DNA of 14,237 bases, taken from Candidatus Hydrogenedentota bacterium (GTDB taxonomy: Bacteria > Hydrogenedentota > Hydrogenedentia > Hydrogenedentiales > CAITNO01). The DNA is taken from contig CAIXUF010001471.1 in the NCBI GenBank assembly GCA_903922535.1, forward strand, positions 1 through 14,237. Reading direction: 5' to 3'. This document shows, piece after piece, positions 1 through 7,410 of the stretch; position 1 is the stretch's first letter; each line of letters starts with the position of its first letter. Made by a program: the position numbers and the translations under genes. The notes below the pieces were generated by a model. It did no database searches. It was given only the letters and a program-made list of their open reading frames with translations, and was not told where the DNA came from.

Positions 1-124
1 CAGGCCTTCCGACAACCCGCGTCCGTGCAGGGTCAACCGCAGCGCACTCTTCCACGAACATAGTGTAGGTCTCAACCGGCAAGCGGGCAGGCGATTGTCC
101 CAAAATGATACACACTCTCGCCCC
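1..124 (-). other. Left edge: possible 5' end of a divergent gene
   Basis: If the promoter at 125-153 is real, this stretch is its leader and perhaps the first codons of a gene continuing outside the window. Candidate minus-strand starts are an ATG at 61-59 (peptide beginning MFVEECAAVD) and a GTG at 115-113 in the same frame; another frame has an ATG at 126-124, but that overlaps the -10 box. None has a strong Shine-Dalgarno sequence, and too little is present to recognise a family. On the plus strand one frame is open from 2 to 214, but its composition does not look like protein. Confidence 0.2.
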
Positions 125-153
125 ATTATGGCCCCCTTTACCTGGCCTGTCAA
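125..153 (-). promoter_or_regulatory. Predicted sigma-70 promoter reading left
   Basis: On the minus strand there is a perfect -35 hexamer TTGACA (complement of 148-153), a spacer of exactly 17 bases, and a -10 hexamer CATAAT (complement of 125-130, five of six matches). Transcription would start near 118 and leave the window at its left edge. It is the best match to a housekeeping promoter in the window. It lies back to back with the start of the RidA gene at 242, so an unseen divergent gene to the left is likely. The call rests on the consensus match only. Confidence 0.5.
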
Positions 154-241
154 AAAATCCCAAGGAAAAATAGGGGCGGATTTGCGGTCCACAGGCGATG
201 CATGGTACTGTTGAGTGCGTCAACAAAAAGGTGGATGTGAC

Positions 242-631
242 ATGGAAAAACACTGTGTTTTCGCGCCCCACGGCGCCCCTGCGGCGGGTCCCTACTCTCA
301 CGCTGTCGCCGCTGGGCCCTTCTTGTTCGTTTCAGGACAGGGCCCCATGAAGAAAGACGGTAGCGGGGTGTTGCGCGGCACCATCGAAGAAGAGGTCCGT
401 GCAACGCTGATTAATCTACGCGATATCCTTGAGGACGTCGGCTCAAGCATGGAACGGGTCGTGAAAGTGAATGTGTATTTGGCGGATATGAATAATTTTG
501 CCCGGTTTAACGAGGTTTACAAGGAGTTCTTCACCAAGGACTTTCCGGCACGCACCTGCATTCAGGCAGGAAGGCTGCCGATGGACATACAGGTTGAGAT
601 TGAGGCAACCGCCTTGGCCGGGGACGCATGA
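242..631 (+). CDS. RidA family (YjgF/YER057c/UK114) deaminase
   Basis: This is a 129-residue protein covering the whole RidA fold. Such proteins form homotrimers that hydrolyse reactive enamine/imine intermediates (for example 2-aminoacrylate from PLP enzymes) to ketoacids and ammonia in the cytoplasm. Visible family marks are the N-terminal APAAGPYSHAV stretch, FVSGQGP at about 29-35, and the C-terminal PARTCIQAG/LPMDIQVEIEA block. Within that block Arg104 corresponds to the substrate-carboxylate-binding Arg105 of E. coli RidA. The start at 242 is chosen because AAGGTGG (228-234) lies 7 bases upstream; an in-frame GTG at 215 would add nine residues without a ribosome site. Its TGA overlaps the ATG of the next gene (ATGA at 628-631), so the two are probably translationally coupled. 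A member with deaminase activity is likely because the Arg is kept, but RidA subgroups differ in substrate and I cannot assign one. Confidence 0.9.
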   Translation: MEKHCVFAPHGAPAAGPYSHAVAAGPFLFVSGQGPMKKDGSGVLRGTIEEEVRATLINLRDILEDVGSSMERVVKVNVYLADMNNFARFNEVYKEFFTKDFPARTCIQAGRLPMDIQVEIEATALAGDA

Positions 632-1878
632 CGCTGAAATACCGATGTACAGTGTTGATTTGGATGGCCGTCTGCACCGCAGCCATGGCTGGTGCGCGGG
701 CGGGGTCCTCCACGGATTTCAACAACGCCGGAGTGGAGGCCTATAACCGCGGTGACTTTGACACGGCGATAGGCTTCTTCGAAAAGGCACAGAAAGGGGA
801 CGCCGACCAGAATGTCGTCAAGCGAAACCTCTGCAACGCGCACCAGAGTCTGGCCAACGCCATGGCGGCGAAGGGGGACTATCGCAACGCCGTTTACCAT
901 GCCGACAGCGCCGTGGCCTTGGAGCCGGCAAACGAGTCCCCCCTGGTGCAGGCTGGGGCCTATTATCTGCGCCTTGACGAGGTGAACCTGGCCATCGAAC
1001 GGCTGGAGAAGGCCATTACCGTCAAGCCCGGCGAACTGAACGCCCACGAAATGCTCGGATATGCCTATTACCGCGACAACGACCTGTCGTCCGCCCGGGC
1101 ACAATGGGACTACGTGCTGGAGATGGATCCCAAGCGTCCCGAACTCAAGGAACGGTACGACAAGGCTTTTCGTGAACAGTCGGTTGAAAACGACTTTAAC
1201 AAGTACAAGTCCCGCCATTTCCAGGTGAGCTACCCGTCCGAGATTCCGAACGATTTGCGGGGGCAGGTCATTGGCATTCTTGACCATGCCTTTGTCGACA
1301 TTGGCCGTCAGTTTGGCGGCGTGTACCCGCCCGCGCCCATTTACGTGATCCTCTACGACGCCAGGCAGTTTGCGGAGGCCACCAACACGGCGGAGTATGT
1401 CGGCGCCCTTTACGATGGGAAGATTCGCAGCCCGCTGACGGATGCAGGCGGCAACTGGCTGCCCATCGACGAACTCCGGCGGCGCCTGACGCATGAGTAT
1501 GTGCATGTCGTGGTCAAGCACATCACCGGGACGGATCCGCCCTGGTGGGTGAATGAAGGGCTCGCTGAAACCCTGTCCCGCACACTGGACCCGGACCGCA
1601 TCCGCGAGCTTCAGAAACTCTACCGGCAGGGGACGCCTGCGTCGCTGAAGATCATGGAAACGACGCGCATCGGCAAGCTGGACAAAGACGCCATCGGCCT
1701 GGCCTACATACAGGCGCACGCCACCGTGGACATGCTCTGGTCACGCTACGGCAAGAACAAGATGGTGGCCCTGCTGGAGGCGGTGGGCCGTGGCCAGAAT
1801 GTTGACGATGCCCTGCGGGAGGTCTATCGCAAGACCTACGCCAGCATTGAAAGGGATATCGCCGCCAGCTACGGCTAA
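628..1878 (+). CDS. Secreted TPR protein with HExxH (peptidase MA-like) domain
   Basis: The 416-residue product starts with a Sec signal peptide (hydrophobic core LIWMAVCTAAMAG, probable cleavage near residue 25). TPR-like helical repeats follow at about 30-180 (for example FNNAGVEAYNRGDFDTAIGF and the repeat at 139-168). A C-terminal gluzincin-type metalloprotease domain spans about 195-416. The catalytic motif is HEYVH at 289-293, and NEGLAE at 309-314 supplies Glu310 as the probable third zinc ligand; this is the arrangement of the peptidase MA-like superfamily. A role in cleaving envelope or extracellular proteins, with the TPRs as docking surface, is inference. The start overlaps the stop of the RidA gene by four bases, with GGGG shortly upstream inside that gene, so it depends on upstream translation. 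It converges with the sulfatase gene 105 bases downstream. Function beyond metallopeptidase is unknown. Confidence 0.85.
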   Translation: MTLKYRCTVLIWMAVCTAAMAGARAGSSTDFNNAGVEAYNRGDFDTAIGFFEKAQKGDADQNVVKRNLCNAHQSLANAMAAKGDYRNAVYHADSAVALEPANESPLVQAGAYYLRLDEVNLAIERLEKAITVKPGELNAHEMLGYAYYRDNDLSSARAQWDYVLEMDPKRPELKERYDKAFREQSVENDFNKYKSRHFQVSYPSEIPNDLRGQVIGILDHAFVDIGRQFGGVYPPAPIYVILYDARQFAEATNTAEYVGALYDGKIRSPLTDAGGNWLPIDELRRRLTHEYVHVVVKHITGTDPPWWVNEGLAETLSRTLDPDRIRELQKLYRQGTPASLKIMETTRIGKLDKDAIGLAYIQAHATVDMLWSRYGKNKMVALLEAVGRGQNVDDALREVYRKTYASIERDIAASYG

Positions 1879-1928
1879 TCCTTGGCGCAGCGGCGGTCGG
1901 ACCGTACCCGCCTTGTGACGACGGGGGG

Positions 1929-1973
1929 GCCTGAGACGGCATCAGGCAGACATGACGGCCGCGAACGCCGTTT
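1929..1973. terminator. Weak hairpins between convergent genes
   Basis: The 105-base convergent gap holds two short stem-loops: GCCTGA/TCAGGC (1929-1934 with 1942-1947, 7-base loop) and ACGGC/GCCGT (1955-1959 with 1967-1971, 7-base loop), the second followed by a short T run on the plus strand. They sit where a bidirectional terminator would be expected, but neither has a strong U tract, so the assignment is tentative. Confidence 0.25.
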
Positions 1974-1983
1974 CAGGCGCAAC

Positions 1984-4230
1984 TCACTTTCGCAAATAGC
2001 CCAGAGACTGCAGCTCCTCCTTTTGGGCGTTGTCGAACGCATCCCGTTTTTCTGCGGTCGATTTGCCCAACTGCGCGCTCAATTCGGCTTCATGGATGCG
2101 ATGCGCGTCGATTTGCACTTTCATTGCATTGACGATTTGCGGATGCTGCACCGCCACATCCTCGGCTTCGGCGGGATCAACCGCAAGATTGTAGAGACGT
2201 TTGGGACCGTTCGGATACTGGCAGATCAAGGCCCAGGGCGCTTTGACCGCACTGAACACTTCATCGAAGTATCCATCCTGCAAGCCCCGCGCGAGCTTGG
2301 GATTGACCGGCATCAGGGACGCAAGGGTGCTGCACACAACCAGGTCGCACACCCGGGGCCACGAGGAACCCCTGCCTTGGGAGAACACGGTCCGCTCCTG
2401 GAACGGTCCGGCCCCCGTGCCCTCGATTAGACCGCGGAGGCTCCCGCCTTGAAACTGCGCGGGCACCGGGACGCCGGCATAATCCAGAAGCGTCGGGGCC
2501 ATGTCCAGCAGGCATACCGTCTCGTCGAAAACCTTTCCGGCGGGCAGCACGCCCGGCCAGGACACAACAAGCGGCACGCGGATCAACTCGGCATACGGCG
2601 CGCCGCCGTGCTCCTTCAGGTTGTCGTGTTCCCGAAAGGCTTCCCCGTGATCCGCGGAAAAGATCACGAGTGTGTTGTCAGCAAGACCCAGTTCCGACAG
2701 TTTCTTGAGAACATCGCCGAAATTCCTGTCGGCATGCGCGATGCAGTCGTCATAGTCGTCCATGAGTGAAGGCGCGGTTCCAGCGCTGAACATCCCGTGG
2801 AAGGGGGCCGGTGCCTCGTAGCGGGTCTCGGCGGAACCGGGGACGGCGTTGCATTCCATGGTATGCACGTACAACAGGAACGGGCGATCACGATTGGCTT
2901 CGAGAAAGCGGGTGGCGCGCTCCGTCGTCGTCGCGCCCACGCTGACAGTCTTGCAGGCGACAGTGCCATAAGAACAGCGCGGTCCGGTCTCAGGAGGTAC
3001 TAGATCGTTTTCGCTCACTGCGCCCGTCGTGTATCCCGCATCGCGGAGGAGTTCGGGAAAGGTGACCAGCGACGACGGCACGCTGTCACCCAGGAGAAGG
3101 TCAATCTTGTGCACCGACGGCCCAACGCCCGCATGGCAACTGGGCACGGAGGTGGTGGTCCACGTGGCCTGTGACAAACACCAGTCAAAGCGGACCCCGT
3201 TTCCGGCATAGGCGGTCAGCTCCGGTGCTGTTTTCCGGGGATATCCGTAGGCGTCCAGGTGGTCGGCGCGCAGGGCATCCACCACGTAGTAAAGGATGTT
3301 GGGCGGGGTGCGTTCGCCCGGTGCGCGCCTTTCGAGGACGGCAGGATCGCCCCACAGCGCCACTTGTCCCGCCGTGTCGCAGGATGCGCTCAGCGTAATC
3401 GTGGCGTCTTGTCCGGCAAAGGCCGAAAGATCCGCCTCGACGTCGGTCCATTTTCCCGCCGCATCAACGGTGCGCGTCAATGCCGCAGTCATGGAGTCAC
3501 CGCGGCGGACATCCACCCGGAACGTAACGGGCTGGGAATTCGACGCAACACACAACCCCGCCGAAAAGAAACCGCGCGGGGGCACGCGCAGCGTGTACTC
3601 AAGCGCCGTCGGACAGTGCGCAAACAGCGTCTGGCGGGCCGAATCGCCCACCTTGTGCATGCGCGTGCCCACCGGCGCCACAAGCAGCGGCGGCACCGCC
3701 CGGACGGCGTGAATTTCCAGCCGCGCCGCACCGTCCACCCCAATCATGATTTGACTGGTGGCCGGGAACATCCAGCCGCGCTGCAGGCGCGGATCAATGC
3801 GCGCGGTGAAAAACTGCCCCTGCTGCGGAACGGCGACAATGCAGGGCTGTTGATCCCAAAGAAAGCCGCGCATGATTCGGACACTATCCTGGCCATCGAC
3901 GCGCAGCTCCAGCTCCAGGCACCCGTACCCGGACATGTCCAGATTCAGGTTCGGCGGGCTGCACAACCGGTCGGGCTCCTTCGCAACCAGCACAAGGCTG
4001 TCCCCTTCGACCTGGACTTGGGACGAGGCGGAAGAACCCGAAGGCAACCATGCAAGGGGGCCTTCGGCGGAAAACAGGGAACGGCTGCCGACTCCCGCGT
4101 CAACAGGCGTGACCGTCACCTGTTTCGCGTCAGAGAGATGACTTTCAAAGCGGTAGCTTTCCGCGGCGGCCGCCATGGAATATCCCGCGGCGATCACGAG
4201 TGCAAATCGGCACATGTCCCTGCAAAGCAT
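1984..4230 (-). CDS. Secreted sulfatase-superfamily hydrolase with N-terminal beta domains
   Basis: The product is 748 residues from the chosen start. ATG at 4230 is preferred because GGAGGG (4236-4241) lies 5 bases upstream and the protein then begins with a signal peptide (MLCRDMCRFALVIAAGYSMAAAA). Longer in-frame starts at 4293 and 4362 would bury that peptide. Residues about 25-300 look like two beta-sandwich, possibly carbohydrate-binding, modules. The alkaline-phosphatase/sulfatase core starts at NILYYVVDALRADHLD (Asp318 as metal ligand) and continues with the signature region at about 357-372, SADHGE (Asp527, His528) and KEHGG (Lys539, His541), ending with the usual C-terminal FDNAQKEELQSLGYL tail. 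The signature reads S-V-P-S-C instead of C/S-x-P-x-R: Ser361 could be the residue converted to formylglycine, but the conserved Arg is Cys365. It may therefore be an atypical sulfatase or a phospho-transferase/hydrolase of the same superfamily. A periplasmic or extracellular location and a polysaccharide sulfate ester substrate are inferences. Confidence 0.85.
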   Translation of the reverse strand: MLCRDMCRFALVIAAGYSMAAAAESYRFESHLSDAKQVTVTPVDAGVGSRSLFSAEGPLAWLPSGSSASSQVQVEGDSLVLVAKEPDRLCSPPNLNLDMSGYGCLELELRVDGQDSVRIMRGFLWDQQPCIVAVPQQGQFFTARIDPRLQRGWMFPATSQIMIGVDGAARLEIHAVRAVPPLLVAPVGTRMHKVGDSARQTLFAHCPTALEYTLRVPPRGFFSAGLCVASNSQPVTFRVDVRRGDSMTAALTRTVDAAGKWTDVEADLSAFAGQDATITLSASCDTAGQVALWGDPAVLERRAPGERTPPNILYYVVDALRADHLDAYGYPRKTAPELTAYAGNGVRFDWCLSQATWTTTSVPSCHAGVGPSVHKIDLLLGDSVPSSLVTFPELLRDAGYTTGAVSENDLVPPETGPRCSYGTVACKTVSVGATTTERATRFLEANRDRPFLLYVHTMECNAVPGSAETRYEAPAPFHGMFSAGTAPSLMDDYDDCIAHADRNFGDVLKKLSELGLADNTLVIFSADHGEAFREHDNLKEHGGAPYAELIRVPLVVSWPGVLPAGKVFDETVCLLDMAPTLLDYAGVPVPAQFQGGSLRGLIEGTGAGPFQERTVFSQGRGSSWPRVCDLVVCSTLASLMPVNPKLARGLQDGYFDEVFSAVKAPWALICQYPNGPKRLYNLAVDPAEAEDVAVQHPQIVNAMKVQIDAHRIHEAELSAQLGKSTAEKRDAFDNAQKEELQSLGYLRK

Positions 4231-4362
4231 CACGGCCCTCCGCAATGATCTGCCGGGGCAAATCTTCCGCCCATTTCCAGCGTATTCATGCATTGAAGGT
4301 TCAAGGGGGGATCCAGAGGATGTCATGCCTGTCAAGCGGACGGTTGAATCATAAACCGGCAA

Positions 4363-4632
4363 TCAACATGACCGAATGGTACCAGATGCCGCGCTGTGGG
4401 ACAAACGCACCATTGAGAATTGACCGTTGTCACAGTGGTTCCTTCGTCCGCATCGCAGGTGGAGAAGAGCCGCCTGGCGGTCACCGGACCTCCCCTCCGT
4501 TTCCCGCGCCCGAGGTGGGGCGTCACCGTTGGCCCGGCCCGGACCCCGTGTGCGTCCCCCGCCGAAAGCTATCCCCAGCGGGACAACGCAACTCAATATC
4601 AACATGAACAGGAAACATGCCCGCTTGAACAC
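4363..4632 (-). CDS. Doubtful small ORF with signal-peptide-like start
   Basis: In the 402-base gap between the response regulator and the sulfatase, a GTG (4632) directly follows the regulator stop codon (TAG-GTG) and opens 89 codons. GGGAAG eight bases upstream, inside the regulator gene, could serve as a ribosome site. The first 25 residues (VFKRACFLFMLILSCVVPLGIAF) look like a signal peptide or lipoprotein leader, with an ILSC lipobox-like string. The rest is Arg/Gly/Pro-rich and resembles GC-driven noncoding sequence, so only the beginning is convincing. I recognise no family. The remainder of the gap, 4231-4362, holds the sulfatase ribosome site; I see no clear promoter in it. Confidence 0.25.
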   Translation of the reverse strand: MFKRACFLFMLILSCVVPLGIAFGGGRTRGPGRANGDAPPRARETEGRSGDRQAALLHLRCGRRNHCDNGQFSMVRLSHSAASGTIRSC

Positions 4633-6006
4633 CTATTCATCTTCCCGCTCGGCCTCACCGTACTCCACCAGCTTCCGATGCAGTGTCCGGCGGTTGAACC
4701 CCAGCAGACGCGCGGCGTGGCTTTGGTTTCCGCCAACGGCCTTCAGGACGTGCAGAACATAGCGCCGTTCCACTTCCTGCATCGGCACAATTGCATCGGG
4801 ATCATCGCCTTTAAGCGCGGTCGGCGACAGCCTGTCGGCGCGTATGCTTCCCGGCAGGTCTTCGAGTGCAATCATTTCATGCGAGGTGAGCGCCACGGCG
4901 GTTTCTATGACGTTTCGGAGCTGGCGCACATTTCCCGGCCAGTCGTAATACAGCATTCTTTCCGCGGCCGCCGGTGATATTCCCGCCACTGGCTTGCCGC
5001 TCGTCAGCCTGAAATGGCCCGTGAAGTACTGCGCCAGTATGAGAATGTCCGTGCGCCGTGCGCGAAGCGGTGGAACCTGAAGGTCGATCACATTGATGCG
5101 GTAGTACAGGTCTTCCCGGAAATCGCCCTGCTTGACGGCGGAAGCGAGGTCACGGTTCGTGATTGCGATGACCCTCGCATCAAACGGTATTTCCCTGTCA
5201 CCGCCCACGGGACGAACACGGCGCTCCTCCAAAGCCCGCAGAATCTTGGGCTGAAGCGGCAGGGGAAACTCCGCGATCTCGTCCAGTAGCAGCGTGCCCC
5301 CGTTTGCCTGCACGAACAGCCCCTTGCGCTCCTCTCTCGCGTCCGTAAATGCGCCCCGCGCATGGCCGAACAGCTCGCTTTCCAACAGGGGCTCCGGCAG
5401 GCTGGCGCAGTTTACGGCAATGAAGGGTCCGTTGGCCCGGCGGCTCTCCGCATGAAGGGTGCGCCCCACCAGTTCCTTTCCCGTCCCGCTCTCGCCAATG
5501 ATCAGCACGGACGAATCGGAGGCGGCCACTTTGCGCATGCGCTCATACAGCGCGCGCATCGAATCGCTGCTTCCAATCAGCTCGCCGTAACGGCGGAAGG
5601 TCTGCACCGTCTCGCTGAGCGTTTTGACCGTGTCGTGAAGCGAATGATAGTCTGCGGCCCGCTCCAGTGCGATGCAAAGCATGTCCATTCGGATGGGCTT
5701 GGTCACGAAGTCGTAGGCGCCCGCGCGAATCGCGGCGACCGCCGTCTCCAGGCTGCCAAAGGCGGTCATGATGATGACGGGCACTTCCGGCCAGTAGGCC
5801 CTCACGCGGTCACACAGACTCAGGCCGTCCGTGCCGGGCATCTTCAAGTCGGTGAGAACGACGTCAAAAGGCTCTGTTCGCATCCGTGCAAGGGCATCGT
5901 CCGCGGAAGTGTGCCAATGGACATCAAAGCCCCTTTGGGTGAGGCCCTCATAAACCACCTCGCACATGGCTTTGTCGTTGTCGACGACCAGGATTCGCGC
6001 CTGCAT
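4633..6006 (-). CDS. Sigma-54-dependent response regulator, NtrC/AtoC type
   Basis: The 457-residue cytoplasmic protein has the three standard domains. The receiver (1-120) has acidic residues Asp9/Asp11, phospho-acceptor Asp53 (LTDLKMPG), Thr81 and Lys103 (TKP). The AAA+ sigma-54 interaction domain (about 140-365) has Walker A GESGTGKE at 171-178, an L1 loop reading GAFTDA at 218-223, Walker B LLLDEIAE at 239-246, an FREDLYYRINV Arg-finger region and WPGNVRQLRN at 356-365. The Fis-type helix-turn-helix occupies about 412-450 (GGNQSHAARLLGFNRRTLHRKL). The consensus loop is GAFTGA; the G-to-D change at its fifth residue may affect sigma-54 contact, although variants exist in this family. Its ATG follows the kinase stop codon with no gap (TAG-ATG), so the two are co-transcribed and coupled. 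It should activate a -24/-12 promoter when phosphorylated by that kinase; the target genes are not evident from the sequence. Confidence 0.95.
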   Translation of the reverse strand: MQARILVVDNDKAMCEVVYEGLTQRGFDVHWHTSADDALARMRTEPFDVVLTDLKMPGTDGLSLCDRVRAYWPEVPVIIMTAFGSLETAVAAIRAGAYDFVTKPIRMDMLCIALERAADYHSLHDTVKTLSETVQTFRRYGELIGSSDSMRALYERMRKVAASDSSVLIIGESGTGKELVGRTLHAESRRANGPFIAVNCASLPEPLLESELFGHARGAFTDAREERKGLFVQANGGTLLLDEIAEFPLPLQPKILRALEERRVRPVGGDREIPFDARVIAITNRDLASAVKQGDFREDLYYRINVIDLQVPPLRARRTDILILAQYFTGHFRLTSGKPVAGISPAAAERMLYYDWPGNVRQLRNVIETAVALTSHEMIALEDLPGSIRADRLSPTALKGDDPDAIVPMQEVERRYVLHVLKAVGGNQSHAARLLGFNRRTLHRKLVEYGEAEREDE

Positions 6007-7179
6007 CTAGCTCTCCAGCGGCAGATAAACGGTGAACCGGCTGCCGTTGCCTTGTTGGCTTGCCACATCAATCCAGCCGCCGTGTTCGCCAACGATGCCG
6101 TGTGCAATGGAAAGGCCGAGGCCTGTCCCCTGGCCGGTGTCCTTTGTGGTGAAAAAGGGATCAAACAGCAGTTCCATGTGTTCCGGGGATATCCCTTCCC
6201 CCTCATCGGCAACGGAGAAACTTGCCCAGGCTCGCGCCGGCCCTTCTGGTCCGCCGGGGGGGGCTGCGATGGACTCCCGCACTTCCACCGTCACATATCC
6301 GCCGCCGGGCATGGCTTGAATGGAGTTGATTACCAGGTTCGACAGGACCTGCTGTATTTGGGCGACATCCATGGGCGCGGTGACAGGGTTGTCCGCCATG
6401 CGCGGCTCCAGGGATACCCCGTACCTTTTGGCCAGGGGCCGCAGGATTTCCAGCGACTGCGCGACGGCGACGCGAAGGTCGAAAGAGGCCAGGGTGGCCG
6501 TGTGTTGCCGCGCGTAATCCAGGAGTTGTTGCACGATTCGGGATATCCGTTCCGTTTGCTGTTCGATAATGGCTGCGTTTCTACGGGTCGGGGCGTCGAT
6601 GGAGTCTGCCGCAAGAATGAACTGGGCCCGTCCGGCGATGACGGAAAGCGGTGTGCCCAGTTCGTGCGCGACGCCTGCGGCAAGGCGGCCAACCGTCTTG
6701 AGGCGGTCGGCATGGCGCAATTGGTCGAGCGCCTCGATGCGCGCCGCAGTTTCCGCCACGAGCTGCTCCTGCGAGGCCTTTAACTGCTCGTAGGCAAGGC
6801 TCAGGGCATGGGTGTCCTCCCGTTCTTTGTTCAGAAATGCCCTGACCTGCACCACCAGGAGGGCCACCACGTCGAATGCCAAGAATCGGATCGCGGCATT
6901 CCAGTACCTGAAGAACTCGAAAGAATAAGGATGCCCGTCCATGAGGTCCAGGATAAACCAGGTTACGGCGCATGCGGCGGCCATGGTGATTCCCGAAGCG
7001 GCTTTTCCATTCCAGGAAACAACAAAGATCGGCAGAAAATACAACGGAAAGAAACTCAACTCCCATCCCGTTTCATAGTCTCCGATCCCAACGATTACCA
7101 GCAGGCACAGTCCCTGTGTCCAGTATTGAACCGGTTTCAAGTTGGCATTTGTGTCCAAGTAGTTTCTCAGCGGTGACAT
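6007..7179 (-). CDS. Four-TM sensor histidine kinase
   Basis: From the chosen start the product is 390 residues. It has about four membrane segments (roughly residues 20-35, 40-56, 60-79 and 93-115) with short loops. The GDYETGWELSFFPLYFLPI stretch belongs to a small integral-membrane sensor module seen in bacterial kinases and diguanylate cyclases. A coiled coil follows (about 120-162), then the HisKA dimerisation domain with phospho-acceptor His172 (AGVAHELGTPLSVI). The HATPase_c domain carries the N box (NLVINSIQAM, Asn281/Asn285), G1 DEGEGI, F box FDPFFTTK and G2 GTGLGLSIAHG (about 351-361). There is no periplasmic sensing domain, so the signal is probably within or near the membrane. ATG 7179 is favoured by AAGGAA (7188-7193) at 8 bases; in-frame ATG or GTG codons at 7212, 7236 and 7263 lack ribosome sites. 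It phosphorylates the regulator encoded immediately downstream. Confidence 0.93.
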   Translation of the reverse strand: MSPLRNYLDTNANLKPVQYWTQGLCLLVIVGIGDYETGWELSFFPLYFLPIFVVSWNGKAASGITMAAACAVTWFILDLMDGHPYSFEFFRYWNAAIRFLAFDVVALLVVQVRAFLNKEREDTHALSLAYEQLKASQEQLVAETAARIEALDQLRHADRLKTVGRLAAGVAHELGTPLSVIAGRAQFILAADSIDAPTRRNAAIIEQQTERISRIVQQLLDYARQHTATLASFDLRVAVAQSLEILRPLAKRYGVSLEPRMADNPVTAPMDVAQIQQVLSNLVINSIQAMPGGGYVTVEVRESIAAPPGGPEGPARAWASFSVADEGEGISPEHMELLFDPFFTTKDTGQGTGLGLSIAHGIVGEHGGWIDVASQQGNGSRFTVYLPLES

Positions 7180-7273
7180 TTCCACTTTTCCTTCCAGAAA
7201 CACCACCCGCATCTTGGCTTGGCCGGAGCGCCCCATGGGAACGCATTCAGGGCGGAGCGGCACCTCAACGGGT

Positions 7274-7317
7274 GCACGGATAGTAGCATATTGGCAAATC
7301 GCCGTCCTATCCCGTGC
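7274..7317. promoter_or_regulatory. Imperfect inverted repeat upstream of the kinase gene
   Basis: GCACGGATAG (7274-7283) is matched by CTATCCCGTGC (7307-7317), complementary over ten bases with one bulged C and separated by 23 AT-rich bases. It lies about 95 bases upstream of the kinase start, inside the 231-base gap (7180-7410) after the PHP gene. That gap otherwise holds only the kinase ribosome site and no clear terminator. A role as an operator or upstream activator site, for example for autoregulation, is a guess from its position. Confidence 0.3.
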
Positions 7318-7410
7318 CGCGGCTCTGGGTGGAGGCCCCTGTTTTCGGCGCTTTTCGGGCAGTTGCGGGGCCGTCTTAAACCCATCAACGCAATCAATTC
7401 GGCGGGACGA

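Noticed and set aside
2..214. Plus-strand frame open from the left edge to a TGA at 212-214, as a possible tail of an upstream gene
   Set aside because: The translation has no protein-like pattern and it would run through the strong divergent promoter; 70 open codons are not unusual at this G+C.
562..1719. 385-codon minus-strand frame opposite the TPR-peptidase gene
   Set aside because: No ribosome site or domain, and the plus strand carries a signal peptide, TPRs and a complete HExxH/NEGLAE protease domain.
4242..4256. Possible sigma-54 -24/-12 element (minus strand CGGCAGATCATTGC) before the sulfatase
   Set aside because: The GG and GC elements are 9 rather than 10 bases apart, the -24 half is poor, and the element would overlap the ribosome binding site of the gene.
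3259..6783. Long plus-strand frames opposite the sulfatase, regulator and kinase genes (for example 473 codons at 5362-6783)
   Set aside because: Antisense shadows in GC-rich sequence; the minus strand encodes complete, motif-bearing proteins across the same span.
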